NCBI GenBank assembly: GCA_014873095.1
Contig: CP050848.1
Location: 3,283,850 to 3,347,849, forward strand
Direction: 5' to 3'
DNA: 64,000 bases
From: Planctomycetales bacterium ZRK34
GTDB taxonomy: Bacteria > Planctomycetota > Phycisphaerae > Phycisphaerales > Zrk34
Part shown: positions 37,785 through 46,226 of the stretch, one piece after another
Numbering within the stretch: the first letter of the stretch is position 1
Layout: every line of letters starts with the position of its first letter
The notes under the pieces: model-generated
The model's database searches: none
Seen by the model: the letters and a program-made list of their open reading frames with translations, nothing else
Told to the model about the DNA's origin: nothing
Made by a program: the position numbers and the translations under genes

Positions 37785-39185
37785 TCAGCAATGGGTGTCA
37801 TACGATTTGATAAGATAAGTGCGTACAGTATGCCAATATGGATGACGGTGATTGTGATTCAGTTGTAATCCGAGGGTTTCTAGTCGAGCCAGATATTCTG
37901 GTCGCTCTAATGCAGCGGGAACTCGAAACGGGACTGAGTGAGGATCGCCTACGGGTTGAAGTCGATTGCCCGACTTTTGTTCTGCTATGCAAGCATCCTT
38001 TGCGGCAAGATTCGAGAATTGTATGAATACCTGTTTCCCGATCTCTTTTGCATGGCAAATGATGTACTTCAGCAGGTCTGTGCCAGCGACCGTTGATCGG
38101 CCTCGCAAGTCCCGATGGTCGCCAATAATAGGAAGATACGGAGGATTACATATTACGATGTCATACGTTGGTGTGCCTAGCTTGTTCCACCAGGTGAATA
38201 GGCCCAACTCAGAAGATGCCGTAACGTGGCGACGAGAAGCGCGATTCAACGCCCAGTTGGTCATGCTGTAGACACAGGGCGTCAATAGCCAGTCGCTAAA
38301 AGTAAGCGTCGTTATATTTGGATTTCGGGTAGTAGCACATATTCCGAGAAATCCTGTTCCGGCGCCAAGATCAAGAAGAGACTTACAACGTAGTTCAGAG
38401 AGCCCATAGCTTTCAAGATCACTGAGCATATGGAGTGAATCGATGGATGGTGGCCACAGTTCTCTGCCGCGCCTCCAGTAGAACTTGTGTCCATGATAGT
38501 TGAATGCCACATGCCCATTGCTCATACGCGAGTCCAATTCATCCTTATGTTCACTTGAGTGAAATGGGCAATATGACGAATCATATTTGGTGCCCGGTGA
38601 ATCGCAATGACAATCCCAAACCAACTGAGGGTTTGGAATGTCGACAGCGACATCGCCGAAACGGTATACGAGACTCTGCATCTGGTCGTCAATGTCGATC
38701 GTCAGGTCAGGAGGCGGTACTTGATTAGATACGGCATCAAGCCAGTATCGGTTGCGTATTTGATCCATGATCTCGTCACGTCTGTATCCGCATTGTCGTA
38801 AACGCTCTGCGAGAAGGTCTCGATAGGCGCCATCAACCATCTCGTCCTCAATGGTAAGATCTCGAATGATGGGGAGAAGGCTCTGGTCGACTTTACGACA
38901 TTGATCGATGAGTGAATCGAAATGCCTTGGTAGATACGTCGTACCCGTTGGCATCTGACATATTCCCATTAATTGGGGAAGCGTCAGTCCGAATGCCACC
39001 GCAATCATATCCAATTCACGTTTTCGGAAATTAGGCCCTCTGCCGCTATTAGTGTCCTCCAGATTGCGAATATGTGTATCACTTACCCCAGCTTTATCAG
39101 CCAGTTCATCTTCATTCCATCCTCTTGCAAGCCGGAGGTTTTGGATGCGTGTACGTGTAGCGTCATCGACTGGTACCGTCACCAT
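37785..39185 (-). CDS. XRE HTH fused to a PrmC-like methyltransferase
   Basis: A 466-aa protein from the ATG at 39185, which follows AGGTGG at 6-nt spacing; the open frame to 39377 looks non-coding. Residues 5-70 are an XRE HTH (LRLARGWNEDELADKAGVSDTHIRNLED). The middle carries a Cys/His-rich part (CHCDSPG, then YCPFHSSEH), likely zinc-binding. The C-terminal 200 residues are a class I methyltransferase: LLDLGAGTGFLGI and VICNPPYLPI, the NPPY order of PrmC/HemK and adenine-N6 enzymes. Substrate could be a protein Gln or DNA. The gene at 37386-37742 follows. Confidence 0.7.
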   Translation of the reverse strand: MVTVPVDDATRTRIQNLRLARGWNEDELADKAGVSDTHIRNLEDTNSGRGPNFRKRELDMIAVAFGLTLPQLMGICQMPTGTTYLPRHFDSLIDQCRKVDQSLLPIIRDLTIEDEMVDGAYRDLLAERLRQCGYRRDEIMDQIRNRYWLDAVSNQVPPPDLTIDIDDQMQSLVYRFGDVAVDIPNPQLVWDCHCDSPGTKYDSSYCPFHSSEHKDELDSRMSNGHVAFNYHGHKFYWRRGRELWPPSIDSLHMLSDLESYGLSELRCKSLLDLGAGTGFLGICATTRNPNITTLTFSDWLLTPCVYSMTNWALNRASRRHVTASSELGLFTWWNKLGTPTYDIVICNPPYLPIIGDHRDLRGRSTVAGTDLLKYIICHAKEIGKQVFIQFSNLAAKDACIAEQKSGNRLQPVGDPHSVPFRVPAALERPEYLARLETLGLQLNHNHRHPYWHTVRTYLIKSYDTHC

Positions 39186-39331
39186 GTTGCCACCTGTTTC
39201 CAACGTTTCCGGTTGTTTGTGACGTTTTGGTTGCCAACAGACCATGCGGGTGACTATCCAATTAATGATACGACGATTCATTGGGAATAGTCGAGTATGT
39301 CTGGTCGCGAATTGCATGGAAAGGTTCACAC

Positions 39332-39523
39332 ATGGTCGGTCTCTCGGCACTGGTACATCGACAGAAGAACACGACATTCAACTTCATTTCAAGGCCTATC
39401 GGAAGGCGTCGTCCATATACCGAGCATGATCCCGAGCGAGATCGTGAATGGTGGGAGTTCTATCGCATGAGCTTACTGTCCGTGGATGAGCTGATACTCG
39501 AAAGGAAACGCGTGAAGAATTGA
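39332..39523 (+). CDS. Possible small basic protein
   Basis: A 63-aa frame; GGAAAGG lies 7 bases before the ATG. The second half (RRRPYTEHDPERDREWWEFYRMSLLSVDELILERKRVKN) is charged and helical and reads as protein. It lies between the divergent HTH-methyltransferase and the following 412-aa gene. No family recognised. Confidence 0.35.
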   Translation: MVGLSALVHRQKNTTFNFISRPIGRRRPYTEHDPERDREWWEFYRMSLLSVDELILERKRVKN

Positions 39524-39571
39524 CAATCCGAGTTGAGTGAATCTTCCTCGTAACCCCTTCCTGGCAACACC

Positions 39572-40810
39572 ATGTTCGGCTCGATCGCGACAACAATGGA
39601 TGCCGAGGCGATGGCGACAGAAATCGCCGTCAGTCTGTGTCGTCGCGATGATCAAATTCGGAAATCAGCGTGGCGCGCCGCCGCACGGTATGAGTCGTTG
39701 TACCGACGCCGCCCGAAGCGGTATTTGAATTTTCAGAGTTACGTACTTGTGTACCGTTACAAGCGGTCCGGCGGGTCATCTGTGCCACGTGAGTCAACGT
39801 TGTCGCTACGACTCATGGAGCTGTTGTTGCGACATAGATCGATTGATGTCCACGATTATCTGCTGTTGCGGCGAGAGCGAATGTCGTCAGCTTGCAGGAT
39901 TCCGAAGGATCCATCAGGCGTACTGAACAGGGATATCCACAAGGTGCGAAAGTTCATCAGTGAGCGCCGAATGGGCATGGTTATTGAACGATCTGGGGGT
40001 AGAGTTCGGTTGATCCGTAAGGCAGGAGTACGTACGAATATTGATGATGCCCGGGATCTGTTTCACTTGGCCCGGTCACGTGAAAGGATCGATGGCGAGT
40101 CATCAATGATGTTGGCCGATGCGGCACTAGCCCTCGATCCGGACTGCTGTAAATCGGCATACCTCGTGGCTCATTTGCTTCGTCGATGGCGTGATCCGTG
40201 TTCAGGCGACGTCGTGACACGTGCTGCGTGCTGCCTCACAGCCAGCCTGTTGGAACACGCGGCTGCGATTGGACGGTACCGGGGTGGCGATCCGCAGCCG
40301 CCCTGGATGAATGAAACCCTCGGTCGAGGGCGCCGCCGCATTCAAACGACGCTTCGATACCTTCGTTCGATCTGGGATTGGGACGAGTGGCGAGAGGAAA
40401 GTTCGTATCGTCGACTTCTGCGGTGGATTGCACAGTCCGCATTGGTACGAGTCGACATGGACGATTCGAGTCAGCCCGACACGTTCAGTCGGATGCTCTC
40501 AGTTCCTGAGGTCACCGATGTCATTAGGAAAGTGGCCTCTCGCCGTCTGGTAAATCGGCATCATGTCCCCGAGGATGAGGCCATGGCTGAAGTCGCCGTT
40601 GCCGTTCAGCAGCGATTATTGGGAGATGGCTGGTTGCCGAGAGTGTATGACCTTGAGTCCTTTTGCACGGCCCTTTTTGAAGCCTTAGACAGCCGGGTGC
40701 GTTACTCGAAGACGCCTGATGGCATGGGGCGGATATCCGACGTTTCCTACCGGGACGATCTTTACGAGCAGTCGTCAGATGATGACGATGAGAACGGCAA
40801 CGATTCCTGA
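39572..40810 (+). CDS. Hypothetical protein with winged-helix-like and helical-repeat regions
   Basis: A 412-aa Arg-rich protein. Residues about 110-150 (VLNRDIHKVRKFI, then GMVIERSGGRVRLI) resemble the end of an OmpR/SARP-type winged helix, where a recognition helix is followed by a wing. Residues 165-215 (LFHLARSRERIDGESSMMLADAALALDPDCC) look like BTAD/TPR helices, as in SARP-like regulators. The tail is very acidic (EQSSDDDDENGND). It may be a transcriptional regulator of the neighbouring operon. The ATG at 39572 has no clear ribosome site; ATG 39599 is an alternative. Confidence 0.5.
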   Translation: MFGSIATTMDAEAMATEIAVSLCRRDDQIRKSAWRAAARYESLYRRRPKRYLNFQSYVLVYRYKRSGGSSVPRESTLSLRLMELLLRHRSIDVHDYLLLRRERMSSACRIPKDPSGVLNRDIHKVRKFISERRMGMVIERSGGRVRLIRKAGVRTNIDDARDLFHLARSRERIDGESSMMLADAALALDPDCCKSAYLVAHLLRRWRDPCSGDVVTRAACCLTASLLEHAAAIGRYRGGDPQPPWMNETLGRGRRRIQTTLRYLRSIWDWDEWREESSYRRLLRWIAQSALVRVDMDDSSQPDTFSRMLSVPEVTDVIRKVASRRLVNRHHVPEDEAMAEVAVAVQQRLLGDGWLPRVYDLESFCTALFEALDSRVRYSKTPDGMGRISDVSYRDDLYEQSSDDDDENGNDS

Positions 40811-40978
40811 ATGGCCCCCCGTGGTAATTGGGGACCAGACGGTGGGATTACCAAGTCGCCGGAATGAAAGACGGTGATGTAAGTGCTGAATTCGTAGTGA
40901 CTCGGAGACGACCGGCAAGAATACATCTAAAGAGTACACAGCTCTTTCGTCCGTTTCCGTCCAGGTTGCGTCCGTCTT

Positions 40979-43144
40979 TTAGTCCATCGGTTCGGACTGA
41001 ATAGGTTCAATGATCCGCGGCTGCCCGCGCTGGCTCAGTTTACGGGTTCGGATGAGATGACACTGCTCCAGTTCGTCGACGGCTTGTTGGATGGCACGCT
41101 TACTGGTCATGCCGACCGCTGCTGCCGCTTGGGAAAGATTCAGGCCGGCGCCGGTGGTCTGATGGTGCCTCTGAACGGCGGCCAATAACCGCTCGGCATC
41201 GTTGGATATCTTGGCGGTTGACTGCACAGTCCCACCGACGATCTGTCTTGTCTGTTCCGGCGAGTATTCCCAAACCTTTGACAGTGGCGGCCGGATGCGA
41301 GTTTTGATCACACCCCATTCGGCGTTGTGAATCAATGCAGTCGCCGTCTCCAGTTGAATGATCTGTCGACCGTCGCCGATGAAATCTGCGGCGTAATCCA
41401 CCTCACGATCGGCACTCCGGAGAAAGACATGCGTGTTGATATTTTGGCGGATCGCCGCGGACTGGTAGCTGAAATCCTTGATGCTCTGGCTGATCAGCAC
41501 CAGGCATTGACCATACTTGCGACCTTCCCGGACTGTCCGATCCAATGCACGCTCGGCATTATCAGCAGCGGATTTGGCCTCGTCGGCCACTCGTTTCTTG
41601 GTGAATCGCTGGACTTCATCGGCGACGATCAGTGTCCGCAGGCCCTGCGACTCCTCGTGCGCGTCAGCTTCGAAAACAGCATCCAGTATTTGGCTGAACG
41701 CCAGGCAGCGTGCGCGATCGTCCATTCCCTTGAAGCTGACGATGTGTCGGCCACGCGCCAAACGAGCCAGATCATCCGGCAACTGTAACCTTATTCCCAG
41801 CGCCGGAGCGTAATAATTGAAGTCATACCCCTTGGCCGCCTTGGATTTGATGCCGAATGAAGCATACTGGGACAAAATGTTCTCGCGGTCTTCCGGCAGG
41901 GTCAATCCGACGGATTGATTACGCGGATCCAGAACGAGGATGTTCAGTTCATCGTATTGGGCAGTTTCTTCAATCAGGACACGCGCGGCATACGACTTCC
42001 CTGATCCCGTGATGCCCGACAGATAGGCATGATGGAACTTGGCCAACGGCAATACTACCGGCTGAGTTGTGATCTGATCACCATTGATCAGCAAGCCCAT
42101 CTGAATGGGCATGTCTGTATCTATGAGCTTGTCCAGATCCAAGCGACCGGTTGAGGTGCGGTCCAGGCGGCGCACCAGTGTCGCCACCGCCCAGCCGGCC
42201 AACTGTTTTTTCGTGTCCTTGATCGCACCGTTGACGCGAATGTCCAGATTCGGCGTGATCATCGTTCGAGCTTCAGTTTCGTCTTTGATCAATTTGAACT
42301 GCGGACCCAGACGGTCGAGTTGTCGAGGCGACAGGGCACCGCCGAGCCACTGTTCGATCCATGTCAGGATGGGCTCATTGGCTTCGGCGACGTGGATGTT
42401 CAGTCGGCCGCCGTTGAGTTTCTGGGTGACTTGGAATCGGTGTATATCCTTGAGCTCCTTGACCACGCTGTTCAGCGCATCCTGGAACTCTGCCGGTGAG
42501 GTGGCAGTTTGAAGGTTGGAGCTGATGCTGAAGGTCAGCGCCGCCGCTGAGCCGTTCAGCTCATATTCACGTTGGAGGTTCTCCATCAGGTTGAGCTTTT
42601 CTTGATCTGCGGCGATTTGCTGTTGAATACATTCGGTTTCGCGCTTCAGGGTTCTGATCTGTTGCTGACCGTATGAACTCAATAGGCCCGAGTTGCCCGA
42701 ATCGAACGACATGAGGTCGGCGGCGCTTTGCAGGCCCTGATGTTTGGCGGCAAGCTGGCGTTGGAGAGCCGCGATCCGTTCGGCGCTGGGCGGTTGAATG
42801 GTGGGCGCCTCCACAGACTGTTTTCGCCCAGCCTGTGCTTTCGCCAAGGCGGGCGTAATGTCCCGGAAATACGAAAACGACAGCCGCAGTTCCGGGAAAT
42901 GCGCCTCCAGATAATCCTGCAGCGGACCGATGTCACGCGCCCACGTCTCCCCCTGTTCGGTGATAGACTTCAGGTAGTAGGCTTTGTCACTTTTCAACAA
43001 GGTCATCGAGCCGACCGTCAGTACGATCAGTTGCAAGTTGGTCTCAGTGCTCCACCAGATCGAAAGCCTCAATCGGTGGTGGAAATGGCCGATACAGATG
43101 AATCCGTGCCTTTTGAGAATGTCAGCGTAGATTGCGTCTGTCAT
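40979..43144 (-). CDS. HerA/FtsK-type ATPase of the E1/JAMM operon
   Basis: A 721-aa protein. Walker A is AYLSGITGSGKSYAARVL at about residue 375; Walker B is LRTLIVADEVQRF at about 507; GRKYGQCLVLISQSIKDFS and a late R-x-N-x-N pattern follow. This is a HerA/FtsK-like nucleic-acid or protein translocating ATPase. The first 110 residues are a distinct alpha/beta domain and residues 125-200 a coiled coil. The last 80 residues are a winged helix (LNLSQAAAAVGMTSKRAIQQAVDELEQCHLI). It overlaps the cysteine-rich gene by 23 nt. It may load or unfold targets for the conjugation enzymes upstream; that is inference. Confidence 0.75.
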   Translation of the reverse strand: MTDAIYADILKRHGFICIGHFHHRLRLSIWWSTETNLQLIVLTVGSMTLLKSDKAYYLKSITEQGETWARDIGPLQDYLEAHFPELRLSFSYFRDITPALAKAQAGRKQSVEAPTIQPPSAERIAALQRQLAAKHQGLQSAADLMSFDSGNSGLLSSYGQQQIRTLKRETECIQQQIAADQEKLNLMENLQREYELNGSAAALTFSISSNLQTATSPAEFQDALNSVVKELKDIHRFQVTQKLNGGRLNIHVAEANEPILTWIEQWLGGALSPRQLDRLGPQFKLIKDETEARTMITPNLDIRVNGAIKDTKKQLAGWAVATLVRRLDRTSTGRLDLDKLIDTDMPIQMGLLINGDQITTQPVVLPLAKFHHAYLSGITGSGKSYAARVLIEETAQYDELNILVLDPRNQSVGLTLPEDRENILSQYASFGIKSKAAKGYDFNYYAPALGIRLQLPDDLARLARGRHIVSFKGMDDRARCLAFSQILDAVFEADAHEESQGLRTLIVADEVQRFTKKRVADEAKSAADNAERALDRTVREGRKYGQCLVLISQSIKDFSYQSAAIRQNINTHVFLRSADREVDYAADFIGDGRQIIQLETATALIHNAEWGVIKTRIRPPLSKVWEYSPEQTRQIVGGTVQSTAKISNDAERLLAAVQRHHQTTGAGLNLSQAAAAVGMTSKRAIQQAVDELEQCHLIRTRKLSQRGQPRIIEPIQSEPMD

Positions 43145-43694
43145 GACGGAATATTCGGGCCAGGATCGCCCTCAGACGGTTCATTTCACGCATCACGGCG
43201 ATGTCGCGTTGGCTGCGCAGTCGGGCCATCTGTAGCTGTGTATTTGCTCTCATGCGGGCGGCTTGTATCTGAACTGCGCGGGCTTGGGCCACGCTTCTTT
43301 GACGCGCAAGCTGCTGTTGCTGAGCCGTTTGGTGCAGTAGCAACCGATCCTGAAACGCCTGTCGGCGCATCAGGCGCACCAGGCAGATGGGGCAAACCGT
43401 CATGGTCGGTGGACCGGGGAAGCCTCGTCGGCAGCGACCGCACAAACGGCGGGAGCACGACTGGCAGTGCTTTTCGCACTGACTGCAGCAGCTGCGCGTC
43501 TGGCAATAGTCGCACCGACCCCGAAGTTCCGCGGCGTCGGCGACGTGCCGGTGACAGTTCGGGCAGCGTATCGTCGTGTGTTGCGTGACGACCTGGAGTC
43601 GGCCATTGCCATCGTCCGTCAGCCGTTCGAAGGCACCGGTGATAGGGCGGCCAATCTGGTCCTTGGTGACAGTGTGTTTCAGGATGCGTCGCAT
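43122..43694 (-). CDS. Cysteine-rich RING-like protein with coiled-coil tail
   Basis: A 190-aa protein. C44/C47 and C61/C64 form a zinc ribbon (CPNC... CDYC); then C70-x2-C73-x3-C77-x2-C80-x4-C85-x2-C88-x12-C101-x2-C104, eight cysteines in a spacing that suits a binuclear treble clef such as RING or B-box. The rest is a Gln/Arg-rich long helix. It overlaps the E1-like gene by 16 nt and the ATPase gene by 23 nt. In this context an E3-like adaptor role is attractive but unproven; a plain zinc-finger DNA-binding protein is the alternative. Confidence 0.65.
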   Translation of the reverse strand: MRRILKHTVTKDQIGRPITGAFERLTDDGNGRLQVVTQHTTIRCPNCHRHVADAAELRGRCDYCQTRSCCSQCEKHCQSCSRRLCGRCRRGFPGPPTMTVCPICLVRLMRRQAFQDRLLLHQTAQQQQLARQRSVAQARAVQIQAARMRANTQLQMARLRSQRDIAVMREMNRLRAILARIFRHDRRNLR

Positions 43695-44539
43695 GCGAGT
43701 TTCTCGTACTGGGCGTGCAGATGACCGCAGTCGGGGCAGTTCGGGTCACGCTGCATCGGCAGAGCGATCGTGGTGAACGAGAAGTTGGCCGGGTGGTCAC
43801 CCAGATACTGGGCAAAGATGTCCTTGTCGCCCAGGCGGTAGTTCGGATCCATCTTGACCTGGAGCAGATTACGGTCGCCAAGTTGGTCGATCAGCCGGCC
43901 GAGGCGATTGTTGGCGCCACGGGTGAGGATACCCACGGCGATCTGGCCGGCGATCGCGTCCAGGAGATGCAGATCGAAAATCGTGCCGCCGGAGCTGGTG
44001 ATCTGGATACCTTGGGCACCGCCAGCGAAAGCCTGGTAGCGACTGGCGGCGATACAGCGGTAGCAGGCGGGTGTCAGACCGGGCACATAGTAGATGATTT
44101 CACCAGCGCGACCGCCGCGGTACAGGCCGATCCAGATTGCGGGTTTGCCTAGACGCAGGGCTTCCAGGCTCCCACGCGCTTGAGCTGGGAAGAAGTCCGC
44201 CGCGAAAATGAATAGGTCCGTGTGACCGAACATCTGATCAAACGCCTCGCGACTAATTGAGCAGAAATCGCAAACATACGTGGTTACGTCCACGTTCGGA
44301 TTGATGCGTTTGAGACGTTCGGCTTGGGCCTCGACCTTATGTCGTCCCATGTCAACCGAATCGAAGTCCTGGCGTGTGGGGTTGGAAGCGTCGATACGGT
44401 CGAAGTCCGCATGCGTCGCTCCGCCAAGGCCAGATCGTACTAGGTCGCCGATTAGACCGAAGGCGCCGCCGACGATCGTGACGTGACTCTGCTGCATGAC
44501 TTCGACGTCGATGGTGGATTGGATACGCTGATAGTTCAT
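43679..44539 (-). CDS. ThiF/MoeB-family E1-like adenylating enzyme
   Basis: A 286-aa protein with HVTIVGGAFGLIGDLVRSGLGG (nucleotide-binding loop, GGxxG variant, residues 24-31), DRIDASNPTRQDF (D50, N53, R56, Q57), GRHKVEAQAERLKRINP (K68), and two zinc pairs, ACYRC and NCPDC, as in MoeB/ThiF. These enzymes adenylate the C-terminal Gly of a ubiquitin-fold protein or a peptide. The loop has GGAFG in place of GCGGLG. ATG at 44539. Its role here would be to activate a modifier for the following E2-like and RING-like proteins. Confidence 0.8.
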   Translation of the reverse strand: MNYQRIQSTIDVEVMQQSHVTIVGGAFGLIGDLVRSGLGGATHADFDRIDASNPTRQDFDSVDMGRHKVEAQAERLKRINPNVDVTTYVCDFCSISREAFDQMFGHTDLFIFAADFFPAQARGSLEALRLGKPAIWIGLYRGGRAGEIIYYVPGLTPACYRCIAASRYQAFAGGAQGIQITSSGGTIFDLHLLDAIAGQIAVGILTRGANNRLGRLIDQLGDRNLLQVKMDPNYRLGDKDIFAQYLGDHPANFSFTTIALPMQRDPNCPDCGHLHAQYEKLACDAS

Positions 44540-44568
44540 GGGTTGTCTCCGACAAACGGGGTTAAGGA

Positions 44569-45150
44569 TTAGAACAGAATGAGTTCAGCCGTTCGGGGGT
44601 GAAGTTCATTGCGGTGGACGACCATTGGTCGCATGTGGAACAGTTCAGGCAGCACGATGGGCGCCGCGAAGCTCCGCATGTCGGGGTTGATGGCCAGTAG
44701 ACGACGGATGTAGATCAAGTCACCGGGGCTCAACCGGTCCAGGCCGCCCGGATGCGAATGGACGAAACCTTTTAGATCAATGCCGGACGGCAGCCACTCG
44801 GACTTCATCTTGTTACTCAGCGTGGCACAGTCCGGGCTGTAGGTACTTGATGTACAGGAGCCGGTGACGTCGAAGTGGAAATCCGTCACGTCCTCCGAGC
44901 CGATGGGACCTAGCAGAATACCGCCAGACTCCGGTGGGCGCGATCCGATGGTCAAGAAGATATGCTTCATCACGGATGCAGCCATGCGGAGTGTCGTATG
45001 GCTGTCATATCCGTCGCGATCTTCGCAGAACGACGCCTCGGCAGCGAGGGCCGTCATTGAAAAAGGCTTTTCAGAAAAAAAGTTCTGGTTGGATGTGGCC
45101 TGCACATAGCGGGTGCATTTGGCCAGTGCTGATTCGCCGGGATCAATCAT
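44569..45150 (-). CDS. JAB/MPN (JAMM) metalloprotease
   Basis: A 193-aa protein; the ATG at 45150 follows AGGAGCTGACC and overlaps the stop region of the previous gene. ESGGILLG supplies the conserved Glu, and FVHSHPGGLDRLSPGD is a perfect HxHx7Sx2D JAMM motif, so the enzyme should be catalytically intact. JAMM proteins trim ubiquitin-like precursors or remove conjugates. It lies between the proposed E2-like and E1-like genes on the same strand, with 29 nt to the E1. Confidence 0.85.
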   Translation of the reverse strand: MIDPGESALAKCTRYVQATSNQNFFSEKPFSMTALAAEASFCEDRDGYDSHTTLRMAASVMKHIFLTIGSRPPESGGILLGPIGSEDVTDFHFDVTGSCTSSTYSPDCATLSNKMKSEWLPSGIDLKGFVHSHPGGLDRLSPGDLIYIRRLLAINPDMRSFAAPIVLPELFHMRPMVVHRNELHPRTAELILF

Positions 45151-45152
45151 GG

Positions 45153-45458
45153 TCAGCTCCTGACGACGCCGGTGTCGCGGTAGTTGAGGAAGTACTCGGC
45201 CCACTCTTTGGCACGCTGTTCAGCTTCACGCTGTGTCCGGGGTTCATGCCCGGCGACGAAGCACAGTTCGCCAGACCTGAACAGATGTGTTTTGTTCGGA
45301 TCGCGGTCCTTGCCGTGGAGTGAAGGATGCCGGGTGCAGTAGATGTACACGTGGGAGCCACGCGGAGCGAATTCGAAGTTGAAATACTCCCGGCCATTCG
45401 ACGAGACGTAATACTTCTTGATCCGCTCGAATGTCCCGTAGATCAGATTGCCATTCAT
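45153..45458 (-). CDS. 101-aa protein, candidate minimal E2 (UBC-like)
   Basis: Text reads like the UBC core of bacterial E2s: FNFEFAPRGSHVYIYCTRHP (the strand with aromatic and proline positions), then a segment with H58, SGELCF (C66, possible catalytic Cys, eight residues after H58) and AKEWAEYFLNYRDTG, resembling the C-terminal helix (W..EWLxxYxxWxxTG) of prokaryotic E2-like proteins. It is shorter than usual. The JAMM and E1 genes follow at once. The E2 reading is an inference from motif order; a structural prediction would decide. Confidence 0.5.
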   Translation of the reverse strand: MNGNLIYGTFERIKKYYVSSNGREYFNFEFAPRGSHVYIYCTRHPSLHGKDRDPNKTHLFRSGELCFVAGHEPRTQREAEQRAKEWAEYFLNYRDTGVVRS

Positions 45459-45487
45459 GCTGAAATCTCCGTATCAGTTTTAGGAAA

Positions 45488-45521
45488 GGACGGGTCGGAG
45501 TATCCTGCCTCCGACCCGTCC
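45488..45521. terminator. 13-bp perfect stem-loop between the small gene and the operon
   Basis: GGACGGGTCGGAG, eight-base loop, CTCCGACCCGTCC: a GC-rich stem without mismatches, in the 89-nt gap between the small gene at 45548-45748 and the 101-aa gene. On the minus strand it is followed by TTTCCT, a weak T-run. It could be a leaky terminator/attenuator or an RNA-stability element that sets a higher level of the first gene. Confidence 0.6.
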
Positions 45522-45547
45522 GATCGGTGATTGCGGTTGCCGAACGG

Positions 45548-45748
45548 TTACGCGCTGGCATCCGCGCCGTGAACGGCCTCGCCGCCGGCGATCAGTTCAC
45601 CATCGTCGGGACTGTTGACATCCAGATCGCCATCACGATTCGAGGCCGCGCCACAGAGCACCGAAGGGTCGCACTGGTGGAAAACACCGGGCTCGAGTTC
45701 ACCGCCACAGAAGCGGCCCTCACAGAGATTTCCGTTGGTAGAAAACAC
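45548..45748 (-). CDS. Small cysteine-containing protein preceding the E1/JAMM operon
   Basis: A 66-aa frame; GTG at 45748 is preceded by AAGGA at about 8 nt. Four Cys (residues 9, 14, 26, 32), an acidic Gly/Asp-rich middle, and a C-terminal ELIAGGEAVHGADASA with an internal GG. Codon third positions look coding. It is the first gene of the minus-strand operon and is separated from the rest by the 45488-45521 hairpin. A modifier or substrate peptide that could be trimmed after GG by the JAMM protease is a hypothesis; it does not look like a beta-grasp fold. Confidence 0.45.
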   Translation of the reverse strand: MFSTNGNLCEGRFCGGELEPGVFHQCDPSVLCGAASNRDGDLDVNSPDDGELIAGGEAVHGADASA

Positions 45749-45968
45749 GGTTGGTTCCTTGCAAATAGGGGAGATTTAGGGTTACGCAGCCATTCCTGGG
45801 GCTGCACATGCTGCGACCTGCTGATCCTGTCCCGTAGGTTTGGACCTCCTTTCACGCTGGGGTGGGCGCTGTGGTGGGGCCAGCGAGGTCTGTCTGCCCT
45901 TTACATCTGTGAAATGTGGTGAGGGAGGGATTTCACAAATGCATAAGAATGAAGGAGCCTGTTAACCC

Positions 45969-46223
45969 ATGCCCTGTTTGCATAGTCCAGATCGCATGAC
46001 ACCCGCCCAGCGGCGAGAGGAAATCGCCGCGCTGTTTGCCCAAGGAGCCCTCCGGCTCGCCCAACGCCAAGCCTTGCCGGGAATCGGCGACACTGGCGTG
46101 AAAACGTCGAATTCACTTCGAAAAAACGTCAATAATCCGGCCTCAATAGGCTTGATGTTTTCGGGAAATCATGGCTCCATGGTGGACAGAACAGTTAACC
46201 CCCGGAAGCAATCGAGAGACTGA
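45969..46223 (+). CDS. Small conserved-looking protein of the recombinase cassette
   Basis: An 84-aa frame with MTPAQRREEIAALFAQGALRLAQR at residues 10-33, a segment I have seen in short proteins next to DUF2924/serine recombinase genes. The start may be the ATG at 45969 or 45996. It ends 3 nt before the DUF2924 gene. No known function. Confidence 0.6.
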   Translation: MPCLHSPDRMTPAQRREEIAALFAQGALRLAQRQALPGIGDTGVKTSNSLRKNVNNPASIGLMFSGNHGSMVDRTVNPRKQSRD

Positions 46224-46226
46224 ACC

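Noticed and set aside
40811-40978. TGGTAAT...ATTACCA inverted repeat as terminator between convergent genes
   Set aside because: Arms of 7 bases with an 18-base loop and no T-run are too weak to call a terminator.
45527-45922. 131-aa plus-strand frame across the small-gene and promoter region
   Set aside because: It runs against the minus-strand small gene that has a ribosome site, crosses the operon's upstream region, and its composition is that of an antisense shadow.
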